A stretch of 64,000 nucleotides of DNA, from contig JBCDKM010000019.1 of the NCBI GenBank assembly GCA_038746605.1, positions 29,284 through 93,283 of the forward strand. Direction: 5' to 3'. The position numbers and the translations under genes are program-made. Below, piece by piece: positions 26,557 through 35,193 of this stretch; positions within the stretch are counted from its first letter, which is position 1, and the number at the start of each line of letters is the position of its first letter. Below the pieces are notes generated by a model. It had not been told where the DNA came from. It did no database searches and saw only the letters and a program-made list of their open reading frames with translations. The stretch comes from Rubricoccus sp038746605. Its GTDB lineage: Bacteria > Bacteroidota > Rhodothermia > Rhodothermales > Rubricoccaceae.

Positions 26557-27038
26557 TCCACCACGGGTTCCGCGAAGGCCGTCGCGAGGCGGTCCGTCCA
26601 GAGCAAAGCGGACGCGACGTCGTCGGGCGTAGGGGTCCCGTCGATCTCGTGCATCGGCTGGACCTCCGTCGCGCCGAACTCTTGGAGGCGGTCGCCGAGC
26701 CAGATCGCGGCCGTCTGGTAGTACGGGCGGTACTCGCGGTCGCCGAGGCCGATGATGCCGAACCGGACAGCCGCGAGGTCGGGCGCCACGACGGGGAGAG
26801 ACTCCTGAAAGTCTTTGCCATTGTCGGGAAACGTTCCGTCGGACCACGTGCACATCACGACGATCACCTGCCGGTACTCCCCGAGCATCTCCGGGTACGC
26901 CTCGGCCATGTCCACGACGTGAGCGTCGAAGCCGAGATCTGCCAGCCGGTCGGCCACGGCATCCGCGACCGTTTCGCTGTTCCCCGTCTGAGTGCCGACG
27001 AGCACGAGAACATCGGGATGGGCAGCGTGGAGATCCAT
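26553..27038 (-). CDS. Flavodoxin-domain protein
   Basis: The 161-residue single-domain flavodoxin has the FMN phosphate loop GTQTGNSETVAD at residues 15-26, the isoalloxazine loop CTWSDGTFPDNGKDF near 63, and GLGDREYRPYY near 98. It should carry electrons in the cytoplasm in place of ferredoxin, or act like the flavodoxin domain of sulfite or nitric oxide synthase-type reductases. It is coupled to the M14 gene by a four-base overlap; no biochemical link between the two is obvious. Confidence 0.92.
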   Translation of the reverse strand: MDLHAAHPDVLVLVGTQTGNSETVADAVADRLADLGFDAHVVDMAEAYPEMLGEYRQVIVVMCTWSDGTFPDNGKDFQESLPVVAPDLAAVRFGIIGLGDREYRPYYQTAAIWLGDRLQEFGATEVQPMHEIDGTPTPDDVASALLWTDRLATAFAEPVVE

Positions 27039-27066
27039 CAGAGTGAAGACTGGAGGGGTCTGAATG

Positions 27067-27113
27067 CAGAAGGGGAAACCAGCCTCAAGGTTCCGAGGCG
27101 GCTTCCCCTTCTG
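27067..27113 (-). terminator. Hairpin terminator of the large metalloprotease gene
   Basis: Perfect 11-base arms CAGAAGGGGAA (27067-27077) and TTCCCCTTCTG (27103-27113) enclose an inner CCTC/GAGG pair. It lies between the stop of the leftward metalloprotease and the start of the flavodoxin gene. Confidence 0.7.
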
Positions 27114-27136
27114 AGGTCAGCGTTCGAGCCGTGCGG

Positions 27137-29605
27137 CTAGTCGTCGGTGTCGAGAGCGTCCTCGACTCGGGCGGCGATGTCCATGAGGTGCAGCGTCATC
27201 AAGCGATCGTCGCGATAGCGGCGCATGGCGTCCTCGGCGATCTCTTGGAGTTCCATCAACTCCCCGCGCGCGAGCGCTCGCACATCCGAACGAGACGCGG
27301 GAAGCGTCCGGTACTGCGTCCCGACCGGCGCACGGCCGAGGTTGGAGGGAGTGGCCGTCAGGAGTCCTTCGAGCGCGTCGATGTGGGCGCGCTGGAGGGC
27401 GCGCCGCGTGGCGTCGATGTCATCGCCCGAGGCGATCTCTGACCACACGCCCTCGCGGAGGTCCGTCAACAGATCGAGAGGACTGTAGGCGTCCTCGTTC
27501 ATCATGACCTGCTCCTCCATCCGCGCGAGGCGGCGCATGTCGAGCAAACGCCCGACAGCGCCTTGCTGGAGCGAGAGGATGCGGTTCGCAGAACCGGCGG
27601 GCTCGACGCGGTCCAGAATCTCCGGCACGAGCAGCCAGTCCGGGCGTGAGAGGCCGTTCTCGATGATCCACGCGACGGCCTCACGCTGAATCTCCGCCGG
27701 AACGGGCGTGTAGACGACCCCTTCATCGTCGCTGAACTTGGTGTCGGAATACACGCCTCCCACGTTGCGCGCGACGTGGTTGAGGTACCGGTTCCACTGG
27801 GAGACAACATTGCCGTACAGTTCCGCGAGGTCGGAGTAGTCCTCGCCCTCGTCCACGGCCCACTCGATCAGGTTGGGCGTGATGCGCTTGAGGTTCCCCA
27901 GACCGTACGTGGAGGCGAGCACGGCATCATCGCCGAGGTCCTCGGACTGTGCACGGGGATCGAGCGGATCGCCCTGTTGGGCTCCGTAGCGAAGGGCGGG
28001 GTTCTGGAGCGCCTCCTGCGTCATCTCCTGTAGGATCGCGCGCTCCTCTTCCTCACTCTCGGCATCCGGGAAGTAGGTGTAGCCCCACTTCGCGTTCCAG
28101 ATGTCGTACTCGCCAACATCCGGCATGAGGTTCGTCACGCCGTCACCGGGCTGCGCGACGTAGTTGAACCGCGCGTAGTCCATGATGCTCGGCGCCGTGC
28201 CACGCGTGGCGGTAAAGGTTGGGGAGCGGAGGCTGTCTACCGGGTAGGCGTTGGACGAGATGAAGTTGTGCGGGAAGCCGAGCGTGTGACCGACCTCGTG
28301 AGCGCTCACGAAGCGCACGAGGCGGCCCATCACCTCATCGTCGAACTCGGTGCTACGAGCGGCGGGGTTGATAGCGGCGGTCTGCACGAAGAACCAGTTC
28401 CGCAGCAGGTTGGTCACGTTGTGGTACCAGCCGATGTCGGACTCCAGGATTTCGCCGGAACGGGGATCGTGGACATGCGGACCGTACGCGTTCTGAATGT
28501 CACTCGCGAAGTAGCGGATAACAGAGTACCGTGCGTCCTCGGGGCTCCAGTCCGGGTCCTCCTCGGGTGTCGGGGGGAGTGCGCTTCGAATGGCGTTGCT
28601 GAATCCGGCCGCTTCGAAGGCGACCGCCCAGTCGTCCACACCCTGTCGGAGGTAGGGAATCCACTTCTCCGGCGTAGCAGGGTCGATGTAGTACACGATG
28701 GGCTTGACCGGGTCTACCAACTCCCCCCGTCGGTAGGCGTCCACGTCGGAGGGTTCCATGCGCCAGCGTGTCACGAAGCGACGCCGCTCCGCGCGCTGAT
28801 TGTCCAGGCCGTAGTCCAACTGGCTGACGGTGAAGAACCCGACGCGGGGATCGTAGCGTCGCGGGCGCATCGGCACCTCGGGTAGGATGACGAACGAGTG
28901 CGCCATCTCGACGGAGAGCGTGCCCGTGGACGAGTTCGTCGGCGGGTTCTGCGCCTGGTACGTCAGCACCGAGCGAATCTCGACGTTCTGCGGGTAGGCC
29001 GCTGCGCGCTCCAGGAAGCTGCGGGACTCGTCGAGGCGGCGGACCCGGAGTTGCTCCCGAAAGAAGTTCGGCAGGCCGAATACAGGCACGTCGGTTGTGA
29101 AGAGGCTCGTCATGTCGACCACGACCGACGTGTCTTCGCGCACCGCCATGCCCTTCAGCCGCGCGATGATCGGCTCGAACGAGCTGTTCTCGACCGCCTG
29201 CGAGATCGGTAGGTCGTCGTCCGCAACGATGCTGAAGCGGACGGTACGGAGAAGGGCGTCGTCGCCGCGCCGGTCGAAGCGGACCGTCTGGGTGTTGACC
29301 TTCGTGCCACCGTACTGGAGCCCTTCGGCGGTCTTCGCGATGCGGCTGACGACGAGGATGTCGCGCCCGAACAGGCTGTCCGGGATCTCGCCGAGAACCT
29401 TCGCACCGTCGTCCATGAGATGGAGCGCGATGAGCCCTTCGTCCATCTCGCCATCCTTGACGACCTCGGCGTAGGGTTTCAGGTCATCTCCTCCGCCTCG
29501 GGACGGCGGTGGGATGGGTGGCGTCGGGGGAGTGACGGGGCCGCTGCCGGAGCAACCAGCGATGAGGGCGCACGCGAGGACGGCGCCGAGAGTCCGAAGG
29601 GTCAT
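27137..29605 (-). CDS. Zinc-dependent metalloprotease lipoprotein (DUF5117/DUF4953 type)
   Basis: The 822-residue lipoprotein has the lipobox LIAGC near residue 18. It shows the layout of the large exported metalloproteases annotated as DUF5117 and DUF4953: an N-terminal beta-rich region with NTQTVRFDRRGDDALLRTV, a central catalytic part with HEVGHTLGFPHNF (His436, Glu437, His440, His446), and a C-terminal helical part. The extended HExxHxxxxxH motif places it among the metzincin-like enzymes. It is probably anchored to the outer membrane. It starts 14 bases downstream of the small lipoprotein gene. Confidence 0.9.
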   Translation of the reverse strand: MTLRTLGAVLACALIAGCSGSGPVTPPTPPIPPPSRGGGDDLKPYAEVVKDGEMDEGLIALHLMDDGAKVLGEIPDSLFGRDILVVSRIAKTAEGLQYGGTKVNTQTVRFDRRGDDALLRTVRFSIVADDDLPISQAVENSSFEPIIARLKGMAVREDTSVVVDMTSLFTTDVPVFGLPNFFREQLRVRRLDESRSFLERAAAYPQNVEIRSVLTYQAQNPPTNSSTGTLSVEMAHSFVILPEVPMRPRRYDPRVGFFTVSQLDYGLDNQRAERRRFVTRWRMEPSDVDAYRRGELVDPVKPIVYYIDPATPEKWIPYLRQGVDDWAVAFEAAGFSNAIRSALPPTPEEDPDWSPEDARYSVIRYFASDIQNAYGPHVHDPRSGEILESDIGWYHNVTNLLRNWFFVQTAAINPAARSTEFDDEVMGRLVRFVSAHEVGHTLGFPHNFISSNAYPVDSLRSPTFTATRGTAPSIMDYARFNYVAQPGDGVTNLMPDVGEYDIWNAKWGYTYFPDAESEEEERAILQEMTQEALQNPALRYGAQQGDPLDPRAQSEDLGDDAVLASTYGLGNLKRITPNLIEWAVDEGEDYSDLAELYGNVVSQWNRYLNHVARNVGGVYSDTKFSDDEGVVYTPVPAEIQREAVAWIIENGLSRPDWLLVPEILDRVEPAGSANRILSLQQGAVGRLLDMRRLARMEEQVMMNEDAYSPLDLLTDLREGVWSEIASGDDIDATRRALQRAHIDALEGLLTATPSNLGRAPVGTQYRTLPASRSDVRALARGELMELQEIAEDAMRRYRDDRLMTLHLMDIAARVEDALDTDD

Positions 29606-29619
29606 GGGAGAGAAAGGGC

Positions 29620-30315
29620 CTAGCGGGGAAGGAAGGTCCAGTTTAGCAGCACGACGCCCATGGTGGGAGTCGGTGCGAAGGCGCCGAGGTAGACCGGCCC
29701 GGAGGGACGGTCCAGGCGGACATCTGCTGCCACGAGCGGCTCTCCATCGAGGAAGACGGTCAACTGGCCGGGCACATAATCGACCGTGAGAGTGTGAGTT
29801 CCGCGCCAGTCGCGCGCATCGAGCGTCACGCCTCCGACCGGCTCGTACTGAGTTGCTGGACCGGGCGCTCGGGTGCTGGCGGTCAGTTCCGCCGTGTTGC
29901 CGACACCGGGGTCCATTAGGGTGATCAGGAGTTGGCCGACATCCCCGGTCAAGGCGTCGTCCAGGTCGCGCAGTTCCATCGAGAGGCCGACGGTCGCTCC
30001 AGGCTCGCCCGAGAGTTCGAACGTGACATCCGTTCGGAAGCCCTCGGGAGGACGGTCTCGTGGGAAGGCATGGAGGAGATACGCCGTGCCGCTCTTGAAC
30101 CGGTCGGTCGCGTCGGGTGGCGTCAGCCGCAACACTCCGTTGCGTCCCCTCTCCCAGCGAGCTGTCCCCTCGATCAGCAGCCGGTCCTCCCGGAGCACGT
30201 CCTCCCCCGCCCTCTCCGCGGACGCGGCCTCGTCGGCTCCCGATGGCACCGAGGCGGGCCGAGCCGAACAGCCCGCGAGAGCGAGAACGCTGATGAGGAG
30301 GAACAGACGGCGCAT
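29620..30315 (-). CDS. Lipoprotein with predicted beta-sandwich domain
   Basis: The 231-residue protein begins with a lipoprotein signal and lipobox LAGC (Cys16). After a short Ala/Glu-rich linker comes a roughly 180-residue beta-rich domain with GRNGVLRLTPPDATDRFKSG, VTFELSGEPGATVGLSMELR and VDYVPGQLTVFLDGEPL. This resembles concanavalin/LamG-like sandwiches that contain a VDGxxV turn. The family was not recognised with certainty. It begins one base after the stop of the T9SS plug protein gene. Confidence 0.75.
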   Translation of the reverse strand: MRRLFLLISVLALAGCSARPASVPSGADEAASAERAGEDVLREDRLLIEGTARWERGRNGVLRLTPPDATDRFKSGTAYLLHAFPRDRPPEGFRTDVTFELSGEPGATVGLSMELRDLDDALTGDVGQLLITLMDPGVGNTAELTASTRAPGPATQYEPVGGVTLDARDWRGTHTLTVDYVPGQLTVFLDGEPLVAADVRLDRPSGPVYLGAFAPTPTMGVVLLNWTFLPR

Positions 30316-30316
30316 C

Positions 30317-31591
30317 TCAGCGGGCGACGGCGCTCTGAACCCCCACGAGACGGTCCGCGAAGCGCGTCAGGTCTTGGTAAAACACGAGGGCGGTGTACAC
30401 AGACGGCTGACCGAGCGCCACGGGCTGGCGTGACGGCGGAGCACGGGGAGCGGGGAAATCGTACGCGTAGATGCCCTGTTTCACCAGGACGGTCCCGACG
30501 TACCGCTTCTCGTCCGGTCTCCACTCCAGGCGGTTGCGGGCGCTCGTCTTGCCCTCCGTGAACCCACCGCGGACGTACACTGGACCGGGCAACTCGCGCT
30601 CTCCGGGCGGGACGTAGCGGAAGGTGACATCGACGTACTCCGCCTCGTCGTCTGCACGCCCGGCCTCGCGATAGCCGTTGTCGATGGCCGCTCCAGACAG
30701 AAGAACGGGGTCAAAGATTTCGCCCCCGAAGGCCGCAAAGTCAGGCTGCATGAGTGCCGTCGGAGGCATCGCGACGACGTCCACTTCCTCCACCTCGGGC
30801 GAGAGGCCGAGCACGCCGAGATCGAGGCGGTAGATCGGCGGAACCGGCTGGAAGGCCTCAGATCGCGGGAGGTAAAACCCGAACACGGCCAGCTCTGCAA
30901 TCGACGGCTCTTGGGAACACCGGAGCGCGTCTACCTGGCCGTCGCGGAAGAAACAGACCGTGAACTGAAACGGGTCCTCGTTCGCGAGAGCGCCCAGAGG
31001 CCGGAGCCGTGCCGAGGGTTGGATCGCTTGCCCGACGGCACCCGCCTCCGCGAGACGAGACCCCAGCAGCATCTCGGTCTCGACGAGGTCCTCGGTGACG
31101 AAGAACGTCCGCTCGAAAAGTGCAGGGCCACCCGGATCGCTCACCGTGAGCGTGTAGACGCCGCCCAGCCGGAACCCGATGCCGGTGTTGGGGAAGGTGT
31201 AGCGGTAGTGCACGTACGGCACCGCCGTGTTTCCCGAGGGGTCCGAGTCGAAGATCTCATCGCGGTCAAAACCAGTCAGGTACTCCGTGGGCACGAGGTT
31301 CTGCTCGCCTCGTTGGGGCACGCGCCGAAACTGGACATCGAGAGGCTGGTTGGCCGTCGTACCGACCACGTCGAACTCCAGCGTGAGGGAGTTCTGCTCT
31401 CGCAGCGACAGGATCGGAAGCGAGACTTCTTCGCCGGTCTGGTACAGTTGCACGGTGTGGATCCGGTCGTCCGTCTCCACGGGCCCGGGAGGCTCTGGCT
31501 CTTCCCGTTCTCCCTCCAGTCCCTCGGGTGCAGCACATCCGGCGAGCACCACGAGACAGGCGAGGAGAGCGAGGAGTGACAACCGGGGCAT
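30317..31591 (-). CDS. Type IX secretion system plug protein (DUF5103)
   Basis: The 424-residue lipoprotein (lipobox LAGC near residue 18) fits the T9SS plug family formerly called DUF5103. Visible segments are YVHYRYTFPNTGIGFRLGG, then YTLTVSDPGG and FERTFFVTEDLV. A middle FTVCFFRDGQVDALRC and the C-terminal RNRLEWRPDEKRYVGTVLVK followed by QGIYAYDF complete the pattern. In known systems the plug closes the large SprA translocation pore on the periplasmic side. It sits between exported peptidase genes and supports active T9SS export, although no other secretion-machine gene lies in the window. Confidence 0.85.
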   Translation of the reverse strand: MPRLSLLALLACLVVLAGCAAPEGLEGEREEPEPPGPVETDDRIHTVQLYQTGEEVSLPILSLREQNSLTLEFDVVGTTANQPLDVQFRRVPQRGEQNLVPTEYLTGFDRDEIFDSDPSGNTAVPYVHYRYTFPNTGIGFRLGGVYTLTVSDPGGPALFERTFFVTEDLVETEMLLGSRLAEAGAVGQAIQPSARLRPLGALANEDPFQFTVCFFRDGQVDALRCSQEPSIAELAVFGFYLPRSEAFQPVPPIYRLDLGVLGLSPEVEEVDVVAMPPTALMQPDFAAFGGEIFDPVLLSGAAIDNGYREAGRADDEAEYVDVTFRYVPPGERELPGPVYVRGGFTEGKTSARNRLEWRPDEKRYVGTVLVKQGIYAYDFPAPRAPPSRQPVALGQPSVYTALVFYQDLTRFADRLVGVQSAVAR

Positions 31592-31609
31592 GAAGCAAGA
31601 TAGACGGCG

Positions 31610-33883
31610 TTACCCTCCCGTTGAGCGCTTCCACGCGATCCGCTGGAGGAGATCGTCCGCGAGGTCGCGAAGCGGGTCAGGTCCCCCCCCTCCTGCATCG
31701 GAAGCAACGCCGCGAGTGATTCGGTCTGCTCTCTCCAGATCGCCGGATTGGTATACGATCCGAGCGGCCACGAGCCGAAGCGCGGCGGGTGGACTGTCCC
31801 CCTCCATTGAGTCGCTGCGCGCGTAACGAGTGGCGGCCCGACCAGCGCGAGCGACATCTCCCGCCTCGCGGTAGCGAATCGCCGCAACGAGATTCGCTGG
31901 GCCACCCGCTGCTTCCAGCTTTCTCCCGAGGCCGACGACCTCGGTGGAATCTTCAGAGGTTTGGAGGGCGAGACGGAGGACCTCCGGTGAAAGGGATCGA
32001 AGCAGCGACGCCACATCCCGCTGCGTCCGGGCGTAGCCTGGGATCGCGTCGATAGCGGATCGATAGGCGTCCTCAGCGGGCAGTCCCTGGAGCGCTCTCG
32101 CGTGCGCGAGGGAGAGCCGAGGGGACGAAAGCTGACCGCTCGTGTCGGCTGCCAGGTAGGACTCTGCATCGGGTGTTCCATGAGTCTCGTCCGCCCCCAT
32201 CGCGACAGCGAGCTCGTAGCGAGCGAGAGGCAGAAGCGCAGAGACCGAATCCGGCGCGGCGTCCGCTGCAGCCGCGAAGTGCCGGGCGGCCTCATTCCCA
32301 CGTCCAGATTCCCAGGCGTCGTTCCCTTCCCGGAGAAGGCGCTGCCAGCGCGGCACGAAATGCGGACAGCGGACCTCGAAGAGCGACGGAACACCGAACC
32401 ACCACGTAGCGACTTCGACCGCCTCGTCCGTCACCGCGACGCCCCTTAGATGTACGGCCCAGTCGTCGGCGAGAGCGCTCAGCGGGCGCCCGTACGCTTC
32501 TTGCCACGATGTCCCCCCGTACACGGCGCGAATGGGCTCGGAGCCGTATGTGTTCAGGAGCCACTGTGTGAACGCGCCGCTCGTGGTGTATGAGACTCCT
32601 GCGCGGCCCGTCCAGAAGCCGAACGGGTCCATCGCGCCCTGGATCGCCTCGGATGGATCCTGAATTCCCCCCTGCTCGGGAGACAGGGTAAGCGCTGCAG
32701 CCGTCCGTTGCTCTGGCGATGGAATACCCGACGGCCCTTCCAACGCGACTGCGAGGCCCTCGACGAGCCCCACCTTCCACGTCGCGCCTGTGAAGCGGTC
32801 ACCGAACTCGCGCCCGACGACGTGGACGAGTTCATGCTCGAGGTCGCCATCCGCCCTGTCCGTCAGGAGGTGGACCTGTGGCGTGGGCAGCCAGACGGGT
32901 ACGACGCTCGTTTCTCTCGATCCGAGCAGCGCGCCCTTGGTTTCAGGGTCGGGGTACAGATACACGTGCACCGGCTCAGAGAGCCCGACGCCAAGCGCAG
33001 CCTCGATCTGCCAGAGTCGGAACTCAGCTTCGTCCAGGAGCGCACGAACCCGCGAGGCGGGAAGGCTGCCCTCCTCGAAGTGGAAGACGACATTCGCGCT
33101 GCTGGCCTGTCCGCTGAGAGCGTGGCGCAGGTTGGCCTCGGACTGGGTGACGCCAAGCGGCGCGGAAAAGAAGGCGACAAATGCAATAACGGATCCTATC
33201 CCGAGAGCGACCCGCCCCGCGACCCGCCCCGCGACCCGCCCCGCGACCCGCCCCGCGACCCGCCCCGCGACCCGCCCCGCGACTCGGTCCGCCTCGCGAC
33301 GCCACCGGGCGAGGGCGAGCAATCCGAGGGATGACAGTACTACCGCCGCCTGGTGGACGAACAGGCCGGGCCGAACGGCTAGTTCCGCATCGTAGATCGG
33401 GCCGAGCACGCCCCCGAAGACCGGGTTGTACACGAACAGCTGAGGTCTCAGCTTCAGAACCACGACGACCGGCACCACCGAGAGCACGAGGCCGACTAGG
33501 ACAACCGCCACGCGAGGACGCGTCCACGTGAACGCGTTCGCAACACTCGCAACGCCAACGCCGAGCAACGCGCTCGGAGGCACCAGGAGGAGGAACAAGC
33601 CGAAGCCTTGCGCGATGCCGCAGTTCGGTCTCCAGATCCCTGTCGCCGCCAGCGCCCCGAGCGGAATCACGAGGAGGACGAGATGTCGGCTTGCCACCGC
33701 CAACTGCCGATCCCCCCGCTGAAACGCCCCCACACTCGCGATCCCCGCGATGAAGAACGTCGCGAACGCCGTGACGGCTGCTCCCTCGACGTGCAACATG
33801 CCGAGGAGCGGCACAGGCCAAAGCGCCAACGCTGCCAGTGCATGCGCCAGCGCCGGAGCCCGCCAAGCCGCCCCTCGCGACAT
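31610..33883 (-). CDS. Membrane protein with peptidase-MA-like (HExxH) and TPR-like regions
   Basis: The 757-residue protein has three parts. Residues 1 to about 245 hold seven or eight hydrophobic segments. Residues about 275-480 form a gluzincin-like domain with EHELVH (His350, Glu351, His354) and the downstream Glu of VEGLAVALEG. Residues about 500-757 are Ala-rich helical repeats resembling TPRs. Between the last two membrane segments is a run of six VAGR repeats encoded by a 12-bp tandem repeat. It probably works as a membrane-tethered peptidase with its catalytic domain outside. Its ATG directly follows the DUF3078 stop. It carries CAATAACGG at 33184. Confidence 0.78.
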   Translation of the reverse strand: MSRGAAWRAPALAHALAALALWPVPLLGMLHVEGAAVTAFATFFIAGIASVGAFQRGDRQLAVASRHLVLLVIPLGALAATGIWRPNCGIAQGFGLFLLLVPPSALLGVGVASVANAFTWTRPRVAVVLVGLVLSVVPVVVVLKLRPQLFVYNPVFGGVLGPIYDAELAVRPGLFVHQAAVVLSSLGLLALARWRREADRVAGRVAGRVAGRVAGRVAGRVAGRVALGIGSVIAFVAFFSAPLGVTQSEANLRHALSGQASSANVVFHFEEGSLPASRVRALLDEAEFRLWQIEAALGVGLSEPVHVYLYPDPETKGALLGSRETSVVPVWLPTPQVHLLTDRADGDLEHELVHVVGREFGDRFTGATWKVGLVEGLAVALEGPSGIPSPEQRTAAALTLSPEQGGIQDPSEAIQGAMDPFGFWTGRAGVSYTTSGAFTQWLLNTYGSEPIRAVYGGTSWQEAYGRPLSALADDWAVHLRGVAVTDEAVEVATWWFGVPSLFEVRCPHFVPRWQRLLREGNDAWESGRGNEAARHFAAAADAAPDSVSALLPLARYELAVAMGADETHGTPDAESYLAADTSGQLSSPRLSLAHARALQGLPAEDAYRSAIDAIPGYARTQRDVASLLRSLSPEVLRLALQTSEDSTEVVGLGRKLEAAGGPANLVAAIRYREAGDVARAGRAATRYARSDSMEGDSPPAALRLVAARIVYQSGDLERADRITRGVASDAGGGGPDPLRDLADDLLQRIAWKRSTGG
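33207..33290. repeat. 12-bp tandem repeat coding for (VAGR)6
   Basis: Six exact copies of GCGACCCGCCCC run from 33207 to 33278, followed by a partial seventh copy with mismatches to 33290. On the minus strand they encode Val-Ala-Gly-Arg repeats in phase, so changes of copy number keep the reading frame. Confidence 0.95.
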
Positions 33884-34774
33884 CTAAATCAACGAGAACG
33901 CTACGCCGACGGCGAGCGACTGGCGGAGTTGGAGATCGTCGCTCAGATCGCGGTCGAAGAGGACCGCGCCGTCGAGGGTGACGTTCAGAACATCATTGAC
34001 GCGCATGCGGAGACGGTTCTCAAACAGAATGTCGGGCTCCTCAGCGCCGATCTGGTTGAAGGCTTGGAACGCAGACAAACGGCTCGTCAAGGTCACGTTC
34101 TCGACGATGTCTCGACGGAAGCGAAGCTCCGCGTCCAGTCCCGCCTCCACTCGTACTGGTTGATCGAGGTCGTTCCCGAAGAGAGGCCGCAACCGCTCAA
34201 TGGAGACGATGGTTTCCTTGAGCCCCAGGCCAACGCGAGAGGTGAAGCCTCCCCCCGGATCATAGATCGCACCCACGGACTGGGTGAGAAAGAGCGGCGC
34301 GAAGGCCGCTGAGACCTGAACGGTTCCGTCATCCTCGACGGGTAGATCCGGGTACTCGCCGTCGTCCGGTGTGTAATCGAAGCCGGGCAAGAACTGAGTC
34401 TTCGCCGAGGCACCGAGCGAGGGACGAAGCGGCCCCCCTGTCACGAGTTCCAGCCCGACCGCGTACCGCGCGATGTCATCGGCTTTGCGGGCACTGAGCG
34501 TGTCCTGCTTGATGGCCCCGAGGTTGAACTGCACCTCGTGGGCCTGGCGGATCGAACCGCTGACCCTGTAGAACACACCTTCGGAGGAAGCGGAGACGGC
34601 GAGGGCGTTGACGCCTCCCTCCTGCCAGTTGGTGTATTGCGCCTGCGATCCAGCAAACTGGAGCCCAAGGGCACGGACCCACCCATCGGCGGCTTCAAGT
34701 GTGTCCGGGGCGCTCGGTTGGGCCGCCAAAGGCACGGCGATGAGGAAGAAAGCGAGAGAGAGAAAGCGAGACAT
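33884..34774 (-). CDS. DUF3078 outer-membrane beta-barrel-like protein
   Basis: The 296-residue protein has a Sec signal (MSRFLSLAFFLIAVPLAAQ) and a mature part of alternating beta strands typical of DUF3078 proteins of Bacteroidota. Landmarks are the early FAGSQAQYTNWQEGGVNALA, repeated DDxxxRYAVGLEL-like strands, and a C-terminal strand ending in VGVAFSLI with a hydrophobic final residue, as in outer-membrane barrels. Its function is unknown. The ATG at 34774 is chosen for the signal peptide. It ends directly before the membrane peptidase gene. Confidence 0.85.
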   Translation of the reverse strand: MSRFLSLAFFLIAVPLAAQPSAPDTLEAADGWVRALGLQFAGSQAQYTNWQEGGVNALAVSASSEGVFYRVSGSIRQAHEVQFNLGAIKQDTLSARKADDIARYAVGLELVTGGPLRPSLGASAKTQFLPGFDYTPDDGEYPDLPVEDDGTVQVSAAFAPLFLTQSVGAIYDPGGGFTSRVGLGLKETIVSIERLRPLFGNDLDQPVRVEAGLDAELRFRRDIVENVTLTSRLSAFQAFNQIGAEEPDILFENRLRMRVNDVLNVTLDGAVLFDRDLSDDLQLRQSLAVGVAFSLI

Positions 34775-34804
34775 GAAGGAGCGGGAAAGCGCCAGGGACG
34801 AGCG

Positions 34805-34844
34805 AAAAAAACAGCGACCGCGCCAGGGTGGGCACGGCCGCTGT
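34805..34844 (-). terminator. Rho-independent terminator of the histone-like gene
   Basis: Arms ACAGCG (34811-34816) and CGCTGT (34839-34844), with extra G-C pairs inside, are followed on the minus strand by seven T. It lies 23 bases after the stop of the histone H1-like gene. Confidence 0.85.
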
Positions 34845-34866
34845 GGGTCTTCATTCGAGGCTGGAA

Positions 34867-35046
34867 TCAGCCCTCGTTCTTCTTGGCCTGGACGTCGTTG
34901 CGGATCTCCTGGGCCTTCGCCTTGAGATCCTGCATCGCCTTGCGGACACGCGTGCCGGCGGCCTTGTTGCCCTTGTCGTAGAACTTGCGGAAATCGTCCT
35001 CGGCATCCTCGATCAGGGACTTGAGGTCGTCGTACATGTTGGCCAT
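34867..35046 (-). CDS. Histone H1-like DNA-binding protein
   Basis: The 59-residue protein matches the short histone H1-like (Hc1-type) family of Bacteroidota: YDDLKSLIEDAEDDFRKFYD, then KGNKAAGTRVRKAMQDLKAK and AQEIRNDVQAKKNEG. It is helical and lysine-rich and probably compacts or coats DNA. Two starts are possible, ATG 35046 (MANMYDD) and ATG 35037 (MYDD); the longer is given. It is monocistronic with its own terminator, as expected for an abundant protein. Confidence 0.9.
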   Translation of the reverse strand: MANMYDDLKSLIEDAEDDFRKFYDKGNKAAGTRVRKAMQDLKAKAQEIRNDVQAKKNEG

Positions 35047-35193
35047 TGGGGCGGGGATTGGGGGAGATATGGAGGGGAAACCCACTCGTATCGCATCGCA
35101 ATGCTGGCGGGCGTGTAGGGTGCCATGATACTCCTCACGCGCGAGGAGGACCACGAAATCGGCGTTTTTGAGCCATTTGGACGGTCCCCCCTC

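Noticed and set aside
23225..26721. 630- and 419-codon plus-strand frames opposite the M36 and M14 peptidase genes
   Set aside because: Shadows of genes with clear zinc-binding motifs; the first also overlaps the end of the LD-carboxypeptidase gene.
33207..33290. Possible CRISPR-like repeat array
   Set aside because: The 12-bp units are directly adjacent without spacers and are read in frame as VAGR repeats.
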